A stretch of DNA of 64,000 bases from Amycolatopsis sp. WAC 01376. GTDB lineage: Bacteria; Actinomycetota; Actinomycetes; Mycobacteriales; Pseudonocardiaceae. The notes under the pieces were generated by a model. The model worked only from the letters and a program-made list of their open reading frames with translations, ran no database searches and was not told where the DNA came from. The translations under genes and the position numbers were made by a program. Below are positions 7,649 through 14,855 of the stretch, one piece after another. The DNA lies in the NCBI RefSeq assembly GCF_003947415.1, contig NZ_QHKL01000010.1, positions 124,001 to 188,000 of the forward strand, in the 5' to 3' direction. The stretch's first letter is position 1. Each line of letters starts with the position of its first letter.

Positions 7649-9406
7649 ATGGACCTGCGCTTCCTGAACGCCGAACCGACGGACGCCGAGCGGGCGGCGG
7701 TCGACGCGCTCGGAGCCGGAGGCCGCGATCAGCTGCTTCCCGCGTTGCACGCAGTGAACGACCGGATCGGCTGGATCAGCCAGGGAGCGCTGAACCACAT
7801 CTGCCGCCGGCTGAACGTCCCGCCGGCCGAGGCGTATGGTGTCGCCAGCTTCTACGCGCTGTTCTCGCTCAAGGAACGGCCGCCGCGCGTCGTCCACGTG
7901 TGCACGGACCTGGCGTGCCGGGTCAACGGCGCGGAGGCGTTGTGCGACGCGCTGAGCGAGACCGCCGGCGCCGCCGGGTTCACCTGGCACCGCAGCCCGT
8001 GCCTCGGTGTCTGCGAACGCGCCCCCGCGGCGCTGGCCTTCGAGGCGGGTGATCCCGCCGAAGAACGGTTGCTCGCCCCTGCGTCCACTAGCGACGTCGT
8101 CCGCGCCGCGGCCGGCATGTCCGAAGTGGACGAATCACCGGTTTCCGTTCCGCAGCAAGGAGAGCCGGGGCTACGGCTGTTGCGCCGAGTAGGCGTCGTC
8201 GATCCGGAGAGTTTGGACGCCTATCGCGCGTCCGGTGGCTACGCGGCGTTGAGGAACGCGCTGCTGCTCGGTCCGGCCGGGGTCATCCGCGAAGTGACCG
8301 ACTCGGGACTGATGGGCCGCGGCGGGGCGGCGTTCCCGACCGGCCGGAAGTGGGACGCCACCGCGAGGCAACCGGTGCGAACCCGGTACCTCGTCTGCAA
8401 CGCCGACGAGAGCGAACCTGGCACGTTCAAGGATCGCGTGCTGATCGAGGGGGACCCGTTCGCGCTCGTCGAGGCGATGACGATCGCCGCTTTCGCCATC
8501 GGGGCGCAGAAGGGATACGTCTACCTTCGCGGTGAGTACCCGCGCGCGCTGAAGGTGCTGCGCAACGCCATCGATGTCGCTCGCGAACGAGGGTTCCTTG
8601 GCGAGGACATCATGGGGCGCCGAGGTTTCTCGTTCGACATCGAGATCAGGCGGGGAGCGGGCGCGTACATCTGCGGCGAGGAAACGGCGATCTTCAACTC
8701 GATCGAAGGCTTCCGCGGCGAGCCGAGGACCAAACCGCCGTTCCCGGTGGAGAAGGGGTTGTTCGGCAAGCCGACGGTGGTGAACAACGTCGAGACCCTG
8801 GTCAACGTCCCGCTGATCCTCACCGAGGGCGGCGAGGTCTACCGCCGCATCGGGACCGAGCGCTCGTCCGGGCCGAAACTGTTCTGCCTGTCCGGCAACG
8901 TCCGGCGTCCCGGCGTGTACGAGGTGCCGTTCGGGACGACGCTGGGCGAACTGCTCGACCTGGCCGGGGGAGTGCCGGATGGCCGGGAACTCCGGGCGAT
9001 CCTGCTCGGCGGTGCGGCGGGTGGTTTCATGCGCCCGGACGAGACCAGCCTGCCGTTGACCATGGAGGACGCCCGCGCGGCAGGCACCACCCTCGGTTCG
9101 GGTGTCGTGCTGATGCTGGACGATCAGGCCGACCTCGGCGGGTTCCTGCTGCGGATCGCGGCCTTCTTCCGGGACGAATCGTGCGGGCAGTGTGTGCCGT
9201 GCCGGATCGGGACCGTGCGGCAAGAAGAGGCGCTGCACCGGATCGTCGGCGGTCGCGGCCTGAGTACCGGCGGGGACGATCTCGTGCTCCTGCGCGAAGT
9301 CGGCCAGGTGATGCGGGATTCGTCCATCTGCGGACTGGGCCAGACCGCGTGGAACGCCATCGAGTCGGCGATCGACCGGCTGGGCGCGCTGGAGGAGCGG
9401 TCATGA
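7649..9406 (+). CDS. NuoE-NuoF fusion, NAD-reducing diaphorase subunit of formate dehydrogenase
   Basis: A 585-residue fusion. Residues 1-155 are a thioredoxin-like [2Fe-2S] NuoE domain with cysteines in VCTDLAC and PCLGVC. The rest is NuoF, with FMN/NADH motifs (GRGGAAFPTGRKW, CNADESEPGTFKDR, GAGAYICGEETA) and a C-terminal [4Fe-4S] site (CGQCVPCR, then SSICGLGQ). Alanine replaces the usual third glycine of GRGGAGFPTG. In FdsABG-type and related soluble formate dehydrogenases such a unit passes formate electrons to NAD. It starts ten bases after the catalytic gene and overlaps the next start by four bases (ATGA), so the genes are translationally coupled. Confidence 0.92.
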   Translation: MDLRFLNAEPTDAERAAVDALGAGGRDQLLPALHAVNDRIGWISQGALNHICRRLNVPPAEAYGVASFYALFSLKERPPRVVHVCTDLACRVNGAEALCDALSETAGAAGFTWHRSPCLGVCERAPAALAFEAGDPAEERLLAPASTSDVVRAAAGMSEVDESPVSVPQQGEPGLRLLRRVGVVDPESLDAYRASGGYAALRNALLLGPAGVIREVTDSGLMGRGGAAFPTGRKWDATARQPVRTRYLVCNADESEPGTFKDRVLIEGDPFALVEAMTIAAFAIGAQKGYVYLRGEYPRALKVLRNAIDVARERGFLGEDIMGRRGFSFDIEIRRGAGAYICGEETAIFNSIEGFRGEPRTKPPFPVEKGLFGKPTVVNNVETLVNVPLILTEGGEVYRRIGTERSSGPKLFCLSGNVRRPGVYEVPFGTTLGELLDLAGGVPDGRELRAILLGGAAGGFMRPDETSLPLTMEDARAAGTTLGSGVVLMLDDQADLGGFLLRIAAFFRDESCGQCVPCRIGTVRQEEALHRIVGGRGLSTGGDDLVLLREVGQVMRDSSICGLGQTAWNAIESAIDRLGALEERS

Positions 9407-10326
9407 CCATCGTCGAAATTGGACTTCCGCGACGGCTCGTCGAGTTCACTGTGGACGGTGCGGCCGTTCGTGTCCCCGAAGGATCGACGATTCTCGACGC
9501 TTGTGCCGCGGCGGGCAAGACCGTCCCGACGCTCTGTTACGGCGACACCCTCGAACCGGCGAACGCCTGCCGGGTCTGCATGGTGGAGGTCGAGGGTTCG
9601 CGCACACTCGTGCCGTCGTGCTCCCGCAAGGCGGAACCGGGCATGGTGGTGCGGACCGAGACCGATCGGACGCGGCTCAGCCGCAAGGTGGTGCTCGAAC
9701 TCCTCGCTTCGGCGACGGATCTGTCCACCACACCCGACGTCGCGGGCTGGATGGCCGAAAGCGGTGCGGAACCCGAGCGTTTCGGGCCGCCCGCACCGCC
9801 TGCGGACGACCGGGACGAGCGGCGTCCGGGGGAACACGAGATCCCGGACGGGATGACGGCGGCGACGGTGCGCCAGCCGGTCAAAGTGGACAACGAGCTC
9901 TACGTCCGCGACTACGGGAAATGCATCCAGTGCTACAAGTGCGTCGACGCGTGCGGCGAGCAGTGGCAGAACACTTTCGCCATCACCATGGCGGGGCGGG
10001 GTTTCGACGCGCGGATCTCGACGGAGTTCGCGAACCCGCTCCCGGACAGCGCGTGTGTCTACTGTGGAAACTGTATCGAGGTCTGCCCGACCGGTGCGCT
10101 GAGCTTCAAACGCGAGCACGACAAACGCGAGGACGGCACCTGGGACGAGTCCAGGCAGACCGCGACGACCACCGTCTGCACCTTCTGCGGCGTCGGCTGC
10201 AACCTCACCCTGCACGTCCAGGACAACGAGATCGTCAAGGTCACCTCTCCGCACGAGAGTTCGGTGACCCACGGGAACCTCTGCATCAAGGGCCGCTTCG
10301 GCTGGCAGCACGTCCAGAACCGCTGA
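9403..10326 (+). CDS. Formate dehydrogenase N-terminal Fe-S part: 2Fe-2S, two 4Fe-4S, Mo-subunit 4Fe-4S domain
   Basis: A 307-residue iron-sulfur protein starting at the ATG that overlaps the NuoEF stop. It has, in order, a plant-type [2Fe-2S] domain (CYGDTLEPANACRVCM, then VPSC), two [4Fe-4S] sets (KCIQCYKCVDAC and CVYCGNCIEVCP), and CTFCGVGCNL followed by LCIKGRFGW. The last motif is the [4Fe-4S] domain that opens molybdopterin formate dehydrogenases. The protein ends immediately after it, where the catalytic domain would normally continue. That missing part is the separate gene at 5719-7638. The two proteins together have about the length and domain content of an FdsA-type alpha subunit. 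Confidence 0.9.
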   Translation: MTIVEIGLPRRLVEFTVDGAAVRVPEGSTILDACAAAGKTVPTLCYGDTLEPANACRVCMVEVEGSRTLVPSCSRKAEPGMVVRTETDRTRLSRKVVLELLASATDLSTTPDVAGWMAESGAEPERFGPPAPPADDRDERRPGEHEIPDGMTAATVRQPVKVDNELYVRDYGKCIQCYKCVDACGEQWQNTFAITMAGRGFDARISTEFANPLPDSACVYCGNCIEVCPTGALSFKREHDKREDGTWDESRQTATTTVCTFCGVGCNLTLHVQDNEIVKVTSPHESSVTHGNLCIKGRFGWQHVQNR

Positions 10327-10531
10327 CGGTCGAGTGGGTCGTGAGTGGGGATTCGGGTTCTATTGAGGGGTAAGGCAAACGTGGCGTGTCTTGGGCGAGA
10401 CGGTGGGCTGGGTGACGCGACACCGTGCTCGCGTGCCCAGACCCGGATCTCGCGTGTTCAGAGACGTAACTCGCGTGTTCAGGCTCCGCACTCGCGAGTG
10501 CGGCGTCCAGGCACGCGAGTCACGCGTTGCC

Positions 10532-10592
10532 GAAGTACATGAAGGCCCCCTTCCTTGCGCTAGGCGCAAGGAAGGGGGCCTTCATGTACTTC
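10532..10592. terminator. Perfect 29-bp stem, 3-base loop hairpin
   Basis: Bases 10532-10560 are the exact reverse complement of 10564-10592, with loop TAG. The stem contains TGAAGGCCCCCTTCCTTGCG. Related but imperfect hairpins with GTGAAGG arms occur at 25107-25153, 25209-25255 and 25318-25375, so this belongs to a dispersed family. It could end transcription from the formate dehydrogenase operon, which stops 205 bases upstream. There is no U-tract, so function as an intrinsic terminator is inferred. Confidence 0.7.
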
Positions 10593-10783
10593 ACGACCGG
10601 CCGCCGAGGCCGCAGCCGCCCCACTGTCACCAGGGACCACATCCGACGGTAGCGAAAGCCTCCTTCCCTACCCTCAGAGTAGGCAAAGAGGCCCTCACTA
10701 CCAGGAGAACCTGCGCCTCGCTGCCCACTTCTCCCTCTCTGTGCTTCCTGCCGCCCGTTGACCGAGGACAGGTCAGCGGGCTA

Positions 10784-10820
10784 TTCTCGATATACGAAAG
10801 AAAGTTTCCGCATAGCGAAA
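10784..10820 (+). promoter_or_regulatory. Two TTC-N8/9-GAA palindromes upstream of hyi (IclR-like operators)
   Basis: TTCTCGATATACGAA (10784-10798) and TTTCCGCATAGCGAAA (10805-10820) are imperfect palindromes of one kind, with arms TTC and GAA around an AT-rich centre. They end 14 bases before the hyi start. IclR-family repressors, which control glyoxylate genes in several bacteria, bind sites of this shape. No IclR gene lies in the window. The call rests on shape and position. Confidence 0.45.
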
Positions 10821-10834
10821 TTGCAGAGGTTTCG

Positions 10835-11662
10835 ATGGTTGATCTTGCCGGTTCGCGTCATGCGCTGCCGTACGTGCTGAACCTGTCGCTGGTCTTCACC
10901 GAGTTGCCGCTGCTCGACCGTGCGGAGGCGGCGCGCGCGGCGGGCTTCACCGCTGTCGAGTACTGGTGGCCGTTCGAGACGGCGATGCCGGACGCCGCCG
11001 AGGTCGACGCGTTCGTGGCGTCGGTCGAGCGGGCGGGCGTCGCGGTGACCGGGCTGAACTTCTTCCCCGGCGACATGGCGGGCGGCGATCGCGGCCTGGT
11101 CACCTGGACCGGACGCGAGGACGAGTTCGCGCACAGCGTCGCTTCCGCCATCGACCTCGGTGAGCGGCTCGGCTGCCGCCGGTTCAACGCGCTCTACGGC
11201 AACCGGATCGACGGCGCGGACCCGGCAGGGCAGGACAAGCTCGGCCTGTCGAATCTGGCGCTCGCGTCGGACGCGGCCGCGCGGATCGACGCGGAGATCG
11301 TCCTGGAACCGTTGTCGGGGGCGGAGAAGTACCCGCTCAAGACCGCGGACGACGTGCTGAAGGTGCTCGACGAACTCGGGCGGGACAACGTGAAGCTGCT
11401 GGCCGACCTGTACCACCTGGCGGTCAACGGTGACGACCTCGACACGGTCACGACCGTCCACACCGGACGGATCGGCCATGTGCAGATCGCCGATGCCCCA
11501 GGGCGGCACCAGCCGGGGACCGGAACGCTGGACATCGAGGGATACCTGGAAAAGCTGCAGGCGGCGGGTTACCGCGGGCAGGTCGGCGTGGAGTACAAAC
11601 CCGACGGGCCGAGCGCGGGTTCGCTGTCGTGGCTGCCTTTCGAACGAAGGGGACTGGCATGA
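10835..11662 (+). CDS. hyi: Hydroxypyruvate isomerase family protein
   Basis: A 275-residue TIM-barrel protein of the AP-endonuclease-2/xylose-isomerase-like superfamily. Motifs include GFTAVEYWWPFE near the N-terminus, LEPLSGAEKY and LLADLYHLAVNGDD with the metal-binding acidic and histidine residues, and VEYKPDG near the end. It interconverts hydroxypyruvate and tartronate semialdehyde next to the glyoxylate pathway. The start at 10835 was chosen because the protein aligns from here; the open frame upstream runs through repeats. The ribosome site (CAGAGG) is weak. It heads an operon with glxR (overlap) and gcl. Confidence 0.88.
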   Translation: MVDLAGSRHALPYVLNLSLVFTELPLLDRAEAARAAGFTAVEYWWPFETAMPDAAEVDAFVASVERAGVAVTGLNFFPGDMAGGDRGLVTWTGREDEFAHSVASAIDLGERLGCRRFNALYGNRIDGADPAGQDKLGLSNLALASDAAARIDAEIVLEPLSGAEKYPLKTADDVLKVLDELGRDNVKLLADLYHLAVNGDDLDTVTTVHTGRIGHVQIADAPGRHQPGTGTLDIEGYLEKLQAAGYRGQVGVEYKPDGPSAGSLSWLPFERRGLA

Positions 11663-12546
11663 CCAAGCTGGGATTCATCGGCCTGGGGATCATGGGCGGG
11701 CCGATGGCGGGACATCTCGTCGCCGCCGGCCACGAGGTGAGCGGATTCGACACGAACGCCGACGCGCTCGCGAGGCTGGAAGCCGCGGGCGGCTGGGCCG
11801 CGAACGGGGTGACGGACGCAGTGTCCGGCGCGGAAGTCGTCATCACCATGCTGCCGAACCACCCGCAGGTCGAGGCCGTCGTGCTCGCGGCGGGCGGGGT
11901 GCTGGAATCGGCGAAGCCGGGCACCTTGCTCATCGACATGAGCACGATCCGGCCGGAGACCTCCATCGAGGTGGCCGAGCGGGCGGGCGAACGGGAGATC
12001 CGCGTGCTGGACGCACCCGTTTCCGGTGGCCAGGCCGGTGCCGAACAGGCCTCACTGTCCATCATGGTCGGTGGCGACGACGCGGACTTCGCCACCGCGC
12101 TCCCGATCCTGGAGTCGGTCGGCAAGACGATCGTCCATGTCGGACCGCACGGCGCGGGCCAGGTCGTCAAGGCGGCGAACCAGCTGGTGGTCGGCGGGAC
12201 GTACGGACTGATCGCCGAAGCCATCGTGCTGCTCGAGGCCTCGGGTGTCGACGCCGGCGTCGGGCTGGACGTCCTCGCGGGCGGGCTGGCGGGCAGCCGG
12301 ATCCTCGAACTCAAGCGGAAGTCCATGGTGGCGCGGGAATTCGCGCCGGGTTTCCGGATCGACCTGCACCACAAGGACATGGGCATCGCGCTCGCCGCCG
12401 CCAGGCAGGCCGAGGTCGCGTTGCCGCTCACCGGGCTGGTCGCCCAGCGCGTCGCCGCCGGACGGGCGATGGGGCACGGCTCGCTCGATCACTCCGCCCT
12501 GCTCAAGGTCGTCGAAACGCTGTCCGGCGCGGAAAACAAGGAGTGA
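11659..12546 (+). CDS. glxR: Tartronate semialdehyde reductase (2-hydroxy-3-oxopropionate reductase)
   Basis: A 295-residue member of the 3-hydroxyisobutyrate dehydrogenase family. Family marks are the N-terminal NAD(P)-binding GLGIMGGPMAGHL, the substrate motif DAPVSGGQAGAE and the catalytic-lysine segment VKAANQLVVGG. It reduces tartronate semialdehyde, the product of glyoxylate carboligase, to D-glycerate. The ATG overlaps the hyi stop as ATGA, with AAGGGG upstream, so translation is coupled. The gcl-like gene follows after three bases. The family includes several beta-hydroxyacid dehydrogenases; the context makes GlxR the best name. Confidence 0.9.
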   Translation: MTKLGFIGLGIMGGPMAGHLVAAGHEVSGFDTNADALARLEAAGGWAANGVTDAVSGAEVVITMLPNHPQVEAVVLAAGGVLESAKPGTLLIDMSTIRPETSIEVAERAGEREIRVLDAPVSGGQAGAEQASLSIMVGGDDADFATALPILESVGKTIVHVGPHGAGQVVKAANQLVVGGTYGLIAEAIVLLEASGVDAGVGLDVLAGGLAGSRILELKRKSMVAREFAPGFRIDLHHKDMGIALAAARQAEVALPLTGLVAQRVAAGRAMGHGSLDHSALLKVVETLSGAENKE

Positions 12547-12549
12547 CGC

Positions 12550-14244
12550 ATGCCAAGAATCCCCGCCATGCAGGCCGTCGTCGACGTCCTGGTCAGTGAA
12601 GGCGTCGACACCGCGTTCGGCTGCCCCGGTGCCGCGATCCTCCCGCTGTATCACGCGATGCAGGACAGCGGCATCGAGCATCTGATCGTGCGCCACGAAG
12701 AGGGCGCGACCCATATGGCCGACGGCTGGGCACGGACCACCGGCAACGTCGGCGTCGCGATCGGCACTTCGGGCCCCGCCGGGACGAACATGATCACCGG
12801 GCTCTACACCGCGCAGGCCGACTCGATCCCGATCCTGTGCATCACCGGACAGGCCGACTCGCGGAAGCTGCACACCGAGGCGTTCCAGGCCGTCGACATC
12901 GTCGAGATCGCCAAACCGGTGACGAAGTGGGCCGTGCAGGTCAAGGAGGCGGCTCAGCTGCCGTGGGTGTTCCGCGAGGCGTTCCGGATCGCGCGGTCCG
13001 GCCGTCCCGGCCCGGTGCTGATCGATCTGCCGATCGACGTCCAGCGGCAGGAGATCGAATGGGACTCCAGCATCGATTCGCCGCTGCCGGTCACGAAGGC
13101 GACGCCGTCGCCGGCCAGGGTCGAGCGAGCGCTCGACCTCCTGCTGGCCGCCGAACGGCCGCTGATCCTCGCGGGCGGAGGCGTGGTGCTCGGCGACGCG
13201 AGCGACCGGCTGTGGACCGCGGCCGAACTGCTCGGCGTCCCGGTCGGCGTGACGTTGATGGGCAAGGGGACCTTCCCCGAGGACCACGAACTGTTCGCCG
13301 GTATGGCGGGCATCCAGACCTCGCAGCGGTGGGCGAACGCGGCCTTCCTCGAAGCGGATCTGGTGCTGGCGCTGGGAGCGCGGTTCGGCGACCGGCACAC
13401 CGGTGACCTCGACGTCTACCGGGGCGACCGGAAGTTCATCCACGTGGACATCGAGCCGACGCAGCTGGGCAAGGTGTTCGGGCCGGACCTCGGCATCGTG
13501 TCGGATACGGGTGCTTTCCTGGACGCGCTGATCGCGGCGGCGTCGAAACGTGCTCTGGCGCGGGATCGCGCGTGGCCGCGACGGATCGGCGAACTCAAGG
13601 AGAGCCTGCCGCGCCGCGAGGACTTCGAGGACACGCCGATCAAGGCGCCCCGGGTGTTCAAGGAGATCAACGAGTTCTACGGCGAGGACGCCTACTTCGT
13701 CACCGCGATCGGGCTGTACCAGATCTGGTCCGGTCAGTTCCAGCGCGCGCACAAGCCGCGGCACTACCAGGTGTGCGGCCAGGCCGGTCCGCTCGGCTGG
13801 GAGATCCCGGCGGCGATCGGTGTCAAGAAGGCGAAACCGGAGGCCGAAGTCGTCGGCGTCGTCGGGGACTACTCGTTCCAGTTCCTGGTGGAGGAGCTGG
13901 CGGTGGCCGCGCAGTACGACGTCGGGTTCGTGCTGATCATGCTGAACAACGAGTACCTCGGGCTCATCCGGCAGGCCGAGACCGGCTACGAGATGAACTT
14001 CGAGGTCGACATCCACTACGACAAGATCGGCACGGACAACGTGAAGGTCATGGAGGCCTACGGCTGCTCCGGCACCCGCGTCACCGAGCCGGGCGAGATC
14101 CGGACGTCGCTGGAGTGGGCGCGCAAGGAGGCCGAGCGGACGTCGCGGCCGGTGCTGGTGGAGATCATGATCGAACGCGAAGGGAACGCCGCGATGGGCA
14201 AGGCACTCGACAGCGTCGTCGAGTTCGAGCCGATCGCGGGCTGA
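12550..14244 (+). CDS. gcl: Glyoxylate carboligase-like ThDP enzyme with Glu at the classical Val51 position
   Basis: A 564-residue thiamine-diphosphate enzyme. Close Gcl features include FGCPGAAILPLYHAM, GQAGPLGWEIPAAIGVKKAK, GDYSFQFLVEELAVAAQYD, NNEYLGLIRQ and the C-terminal DSVVEFEPIAG. The product would condense two glyoxylates to tartronate semialdehyde and CO2. The odd feature is RHEEGATHMADG. E. coli Gcl has RHVEGASHMAEG with Val51, the famous exception to the catalytic glutamate of ThDP enzymes, whereas here that residue is Glu50. The protein is also shorter than E. coli Gcl (593). The substrate may be glyoxylate or a related 2-oxoacid. AAGGAG precedes the ATG, three bases after glxR. 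Confidence 0.85.
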   Translation: MPRIPAMQAVVDVLVSEGVDTAFGCPGAAILPLYHAMQDSGIEHLIVRHEEGATHMADGWARTTGNVGVAIGTSGPAGTNMITGLYTAQADSIPILCITGQADSRKLHTEAFQAVDIVEIAKPVTKWAVQVKEAAQLPWVFREAFRIARSGRPGPVLIDLPIDVQRQEIEWDSSIDSPLPVTKATPSPARVERALDLLLAAERPLILAGGGVVLGDASDRLWTAAELLGVPVGVTLMGKGTFPEDHELFAGMAGIQTSQRWANAAFLEADLVLALGARFGDRHTGDLDVYRGDRKFIHVDIEPTQLGKVFGPDLGIVSDTGAFLDALIAAASKRALARDRAWPRRIGELKESLPRREDFEDTPIKAPRVFKEINEFYGEDAYFVTAIGLYQIWSGQFQRAHKPRHYQVCGQAGPLGWEIPAAIGVKKAKPEAEVVGVVGDYSFQFLVEELAVAAQYDVGFVLIMLNNEYLGLIRQAETGYEMNFEVDIHYDKIGTDNVKVMEAYGCSGTRVTEPGEIRTSLEWARKEAERTSRPVLVEIMIEREGNAAMGKALDSVVEFEPIAG

Positions 14245-14246
14245 AC

Positions 14247-14286
14247 GACGGTGTCCCGGCACGCCTGAAGCCGCCGGGACACCGTC
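14247..14286. terminator. Bidirectional hairpin terminator after gcl
   Basis: GACGGTGTCCCGGC at 14247-14260 pairs perfectly with GCCGGGACACCGTC at 14273-14286 (14-bp stem, 12-base loop). It lies between the stops of two convergent genes, three bases after gcl and seven before the end of the next gene. This is a natural place for a shared terminator. Confidence 0.8.
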
Positions 14287-14292
14287 AGTTCG

Positions 14293-14721
14293 TCAGGCCT
14301 TGCCCTGATCGTTGCTCAGCCACTTCTCCGGCCGGACGCGGACCAGCACGGAGTTGTCGCTGAGCGCGCCGTCGACGTACTTCGTGCCCTCGTCGCCGGG
14401 CAGGTAGCGCTGCGCGATCTTCAGCGCCTGCTCCCTGGTCGGCGGCGTGTCGTTCGCGATGACCGGACCCTCGGCCGTCACGTACTTGTACGGCAGCGTC
14501 TCCGACTGGGCGACCAGGCTGAGCCTGCCCGCCTTCTTGATCGCCTTGTCCTTGACCGAACCGACGTCCATCCAGATCAGGAGTTCCCCGCCGGGCTCGT
14601 AGTCGTACCAGACCGGTACGGCCAGCGGCGCCCGTCCTTCCCGCTCCACGGCCAAGACCCCGATGTGGACCTCGCTCAGGAAGGCTTCCCGTTCCTCGGC
14701 GGTCATGACGAAAGACGACAT
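14293..14721 (-). CDS. Pyridoxamine 5'-phosphate oxidase-like (FMN/F420 split-barrel) protein
   Basis: A 142-residue protein with the split-barrel fold signature: HIGVLAVEREGRAPLAVPVWYDY near the N-terminus (split here as HIGVLAVEREGR and APLAVPVWYDY) and strands LLIWMDVGSVK and RLSLVAQSE. Actinobacteria have many such small flavin- or F420-binding reductases of unknown substrate. A second in-frame ATG lies five codons downstream (14704-14706), so the start could be either. It stands alone between a shared terminator and another hairpin. The biochemical role cannot be read from the sequence. Confidence 0.75.
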   Translation of the reverse strand: MSSFVMTAEEREAFLSEVHIGVLAVEREGRAPLAVPVWYDYEPGGELLIWMDVGSVKDKAIKKAGRLSLVAQSETLPYKYVTAEGPVIANDTPPTREQALKIAQRYLPGDEGTKYVDGALSDNSVLVRVRPEKWLSNDQGKA

Positions 14722-14800
14722 CCGTGTCTCGCTTCTCTCGGTTGATGATCTACGAGAAGCGACAACGCGTGCGGGCTTCAGGACATTCCGGGCACCCCGC

Positions 14801-14852
14801 CCCGCAATTCGTCACCTACTTGCGTCCTGGCAAGTAGGTGACGAATTGCGGG
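14801..14852 (-). terminator. Perfect 22-bp hairpin after the transglycosylase gene
   Basis: Bases 14801-14822 and 14831-14852 are perfect inverted repeats with an eight-base loop. The arm begins CCCGCAATTCGTCACCTACT. The hairpin sits immediately after the stop of the minus-strand transglycosylase (14856) and before the promoter of the next minus-strand gene. It should separate the two transcripts. Bases 14723-14800 show nothing else. Confidence 0.8.
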
Positions 14853-14855
14853 TGG

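Larger units (their letters stand above)
10327..10834. other. Gene-free repeat-rich region between fdh and hyi operons
   Basis: This stretch holds no convincing gene. It opens with a GTCGTGAGTGG element (10338-10348) that leads into ATTCGGGTTCTA, and a 16-mer (10366-10381) that also occurs inverted at 3602-3617. A CTCGCGTG repeat group covers about 10430-10530, including CTCGCGTGTTCAG twice and an inverted copy. A perfect long hairpin follows (10532-10592), then a decayed hairpin (10648-10702) with outer arms GGTAG and CTACC. The last 50 bases hold the candidate operators of hyi. Confidence 0.7.

Noticed and set aside
10391..10834. A possible long N-terminal extension of the hydroxypyruvate isomerase
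   Set aside because: The extension translates intergenic repeats and a perfect hairpin, and the family sequence starts at 10835.
12052..14262. A 736-codon open frame antisense to glxR and gcl
   Set aside because: Same reason: low-complexity Arg/Asp/Leu sequence without motifs opposite two well-supported enzymes.
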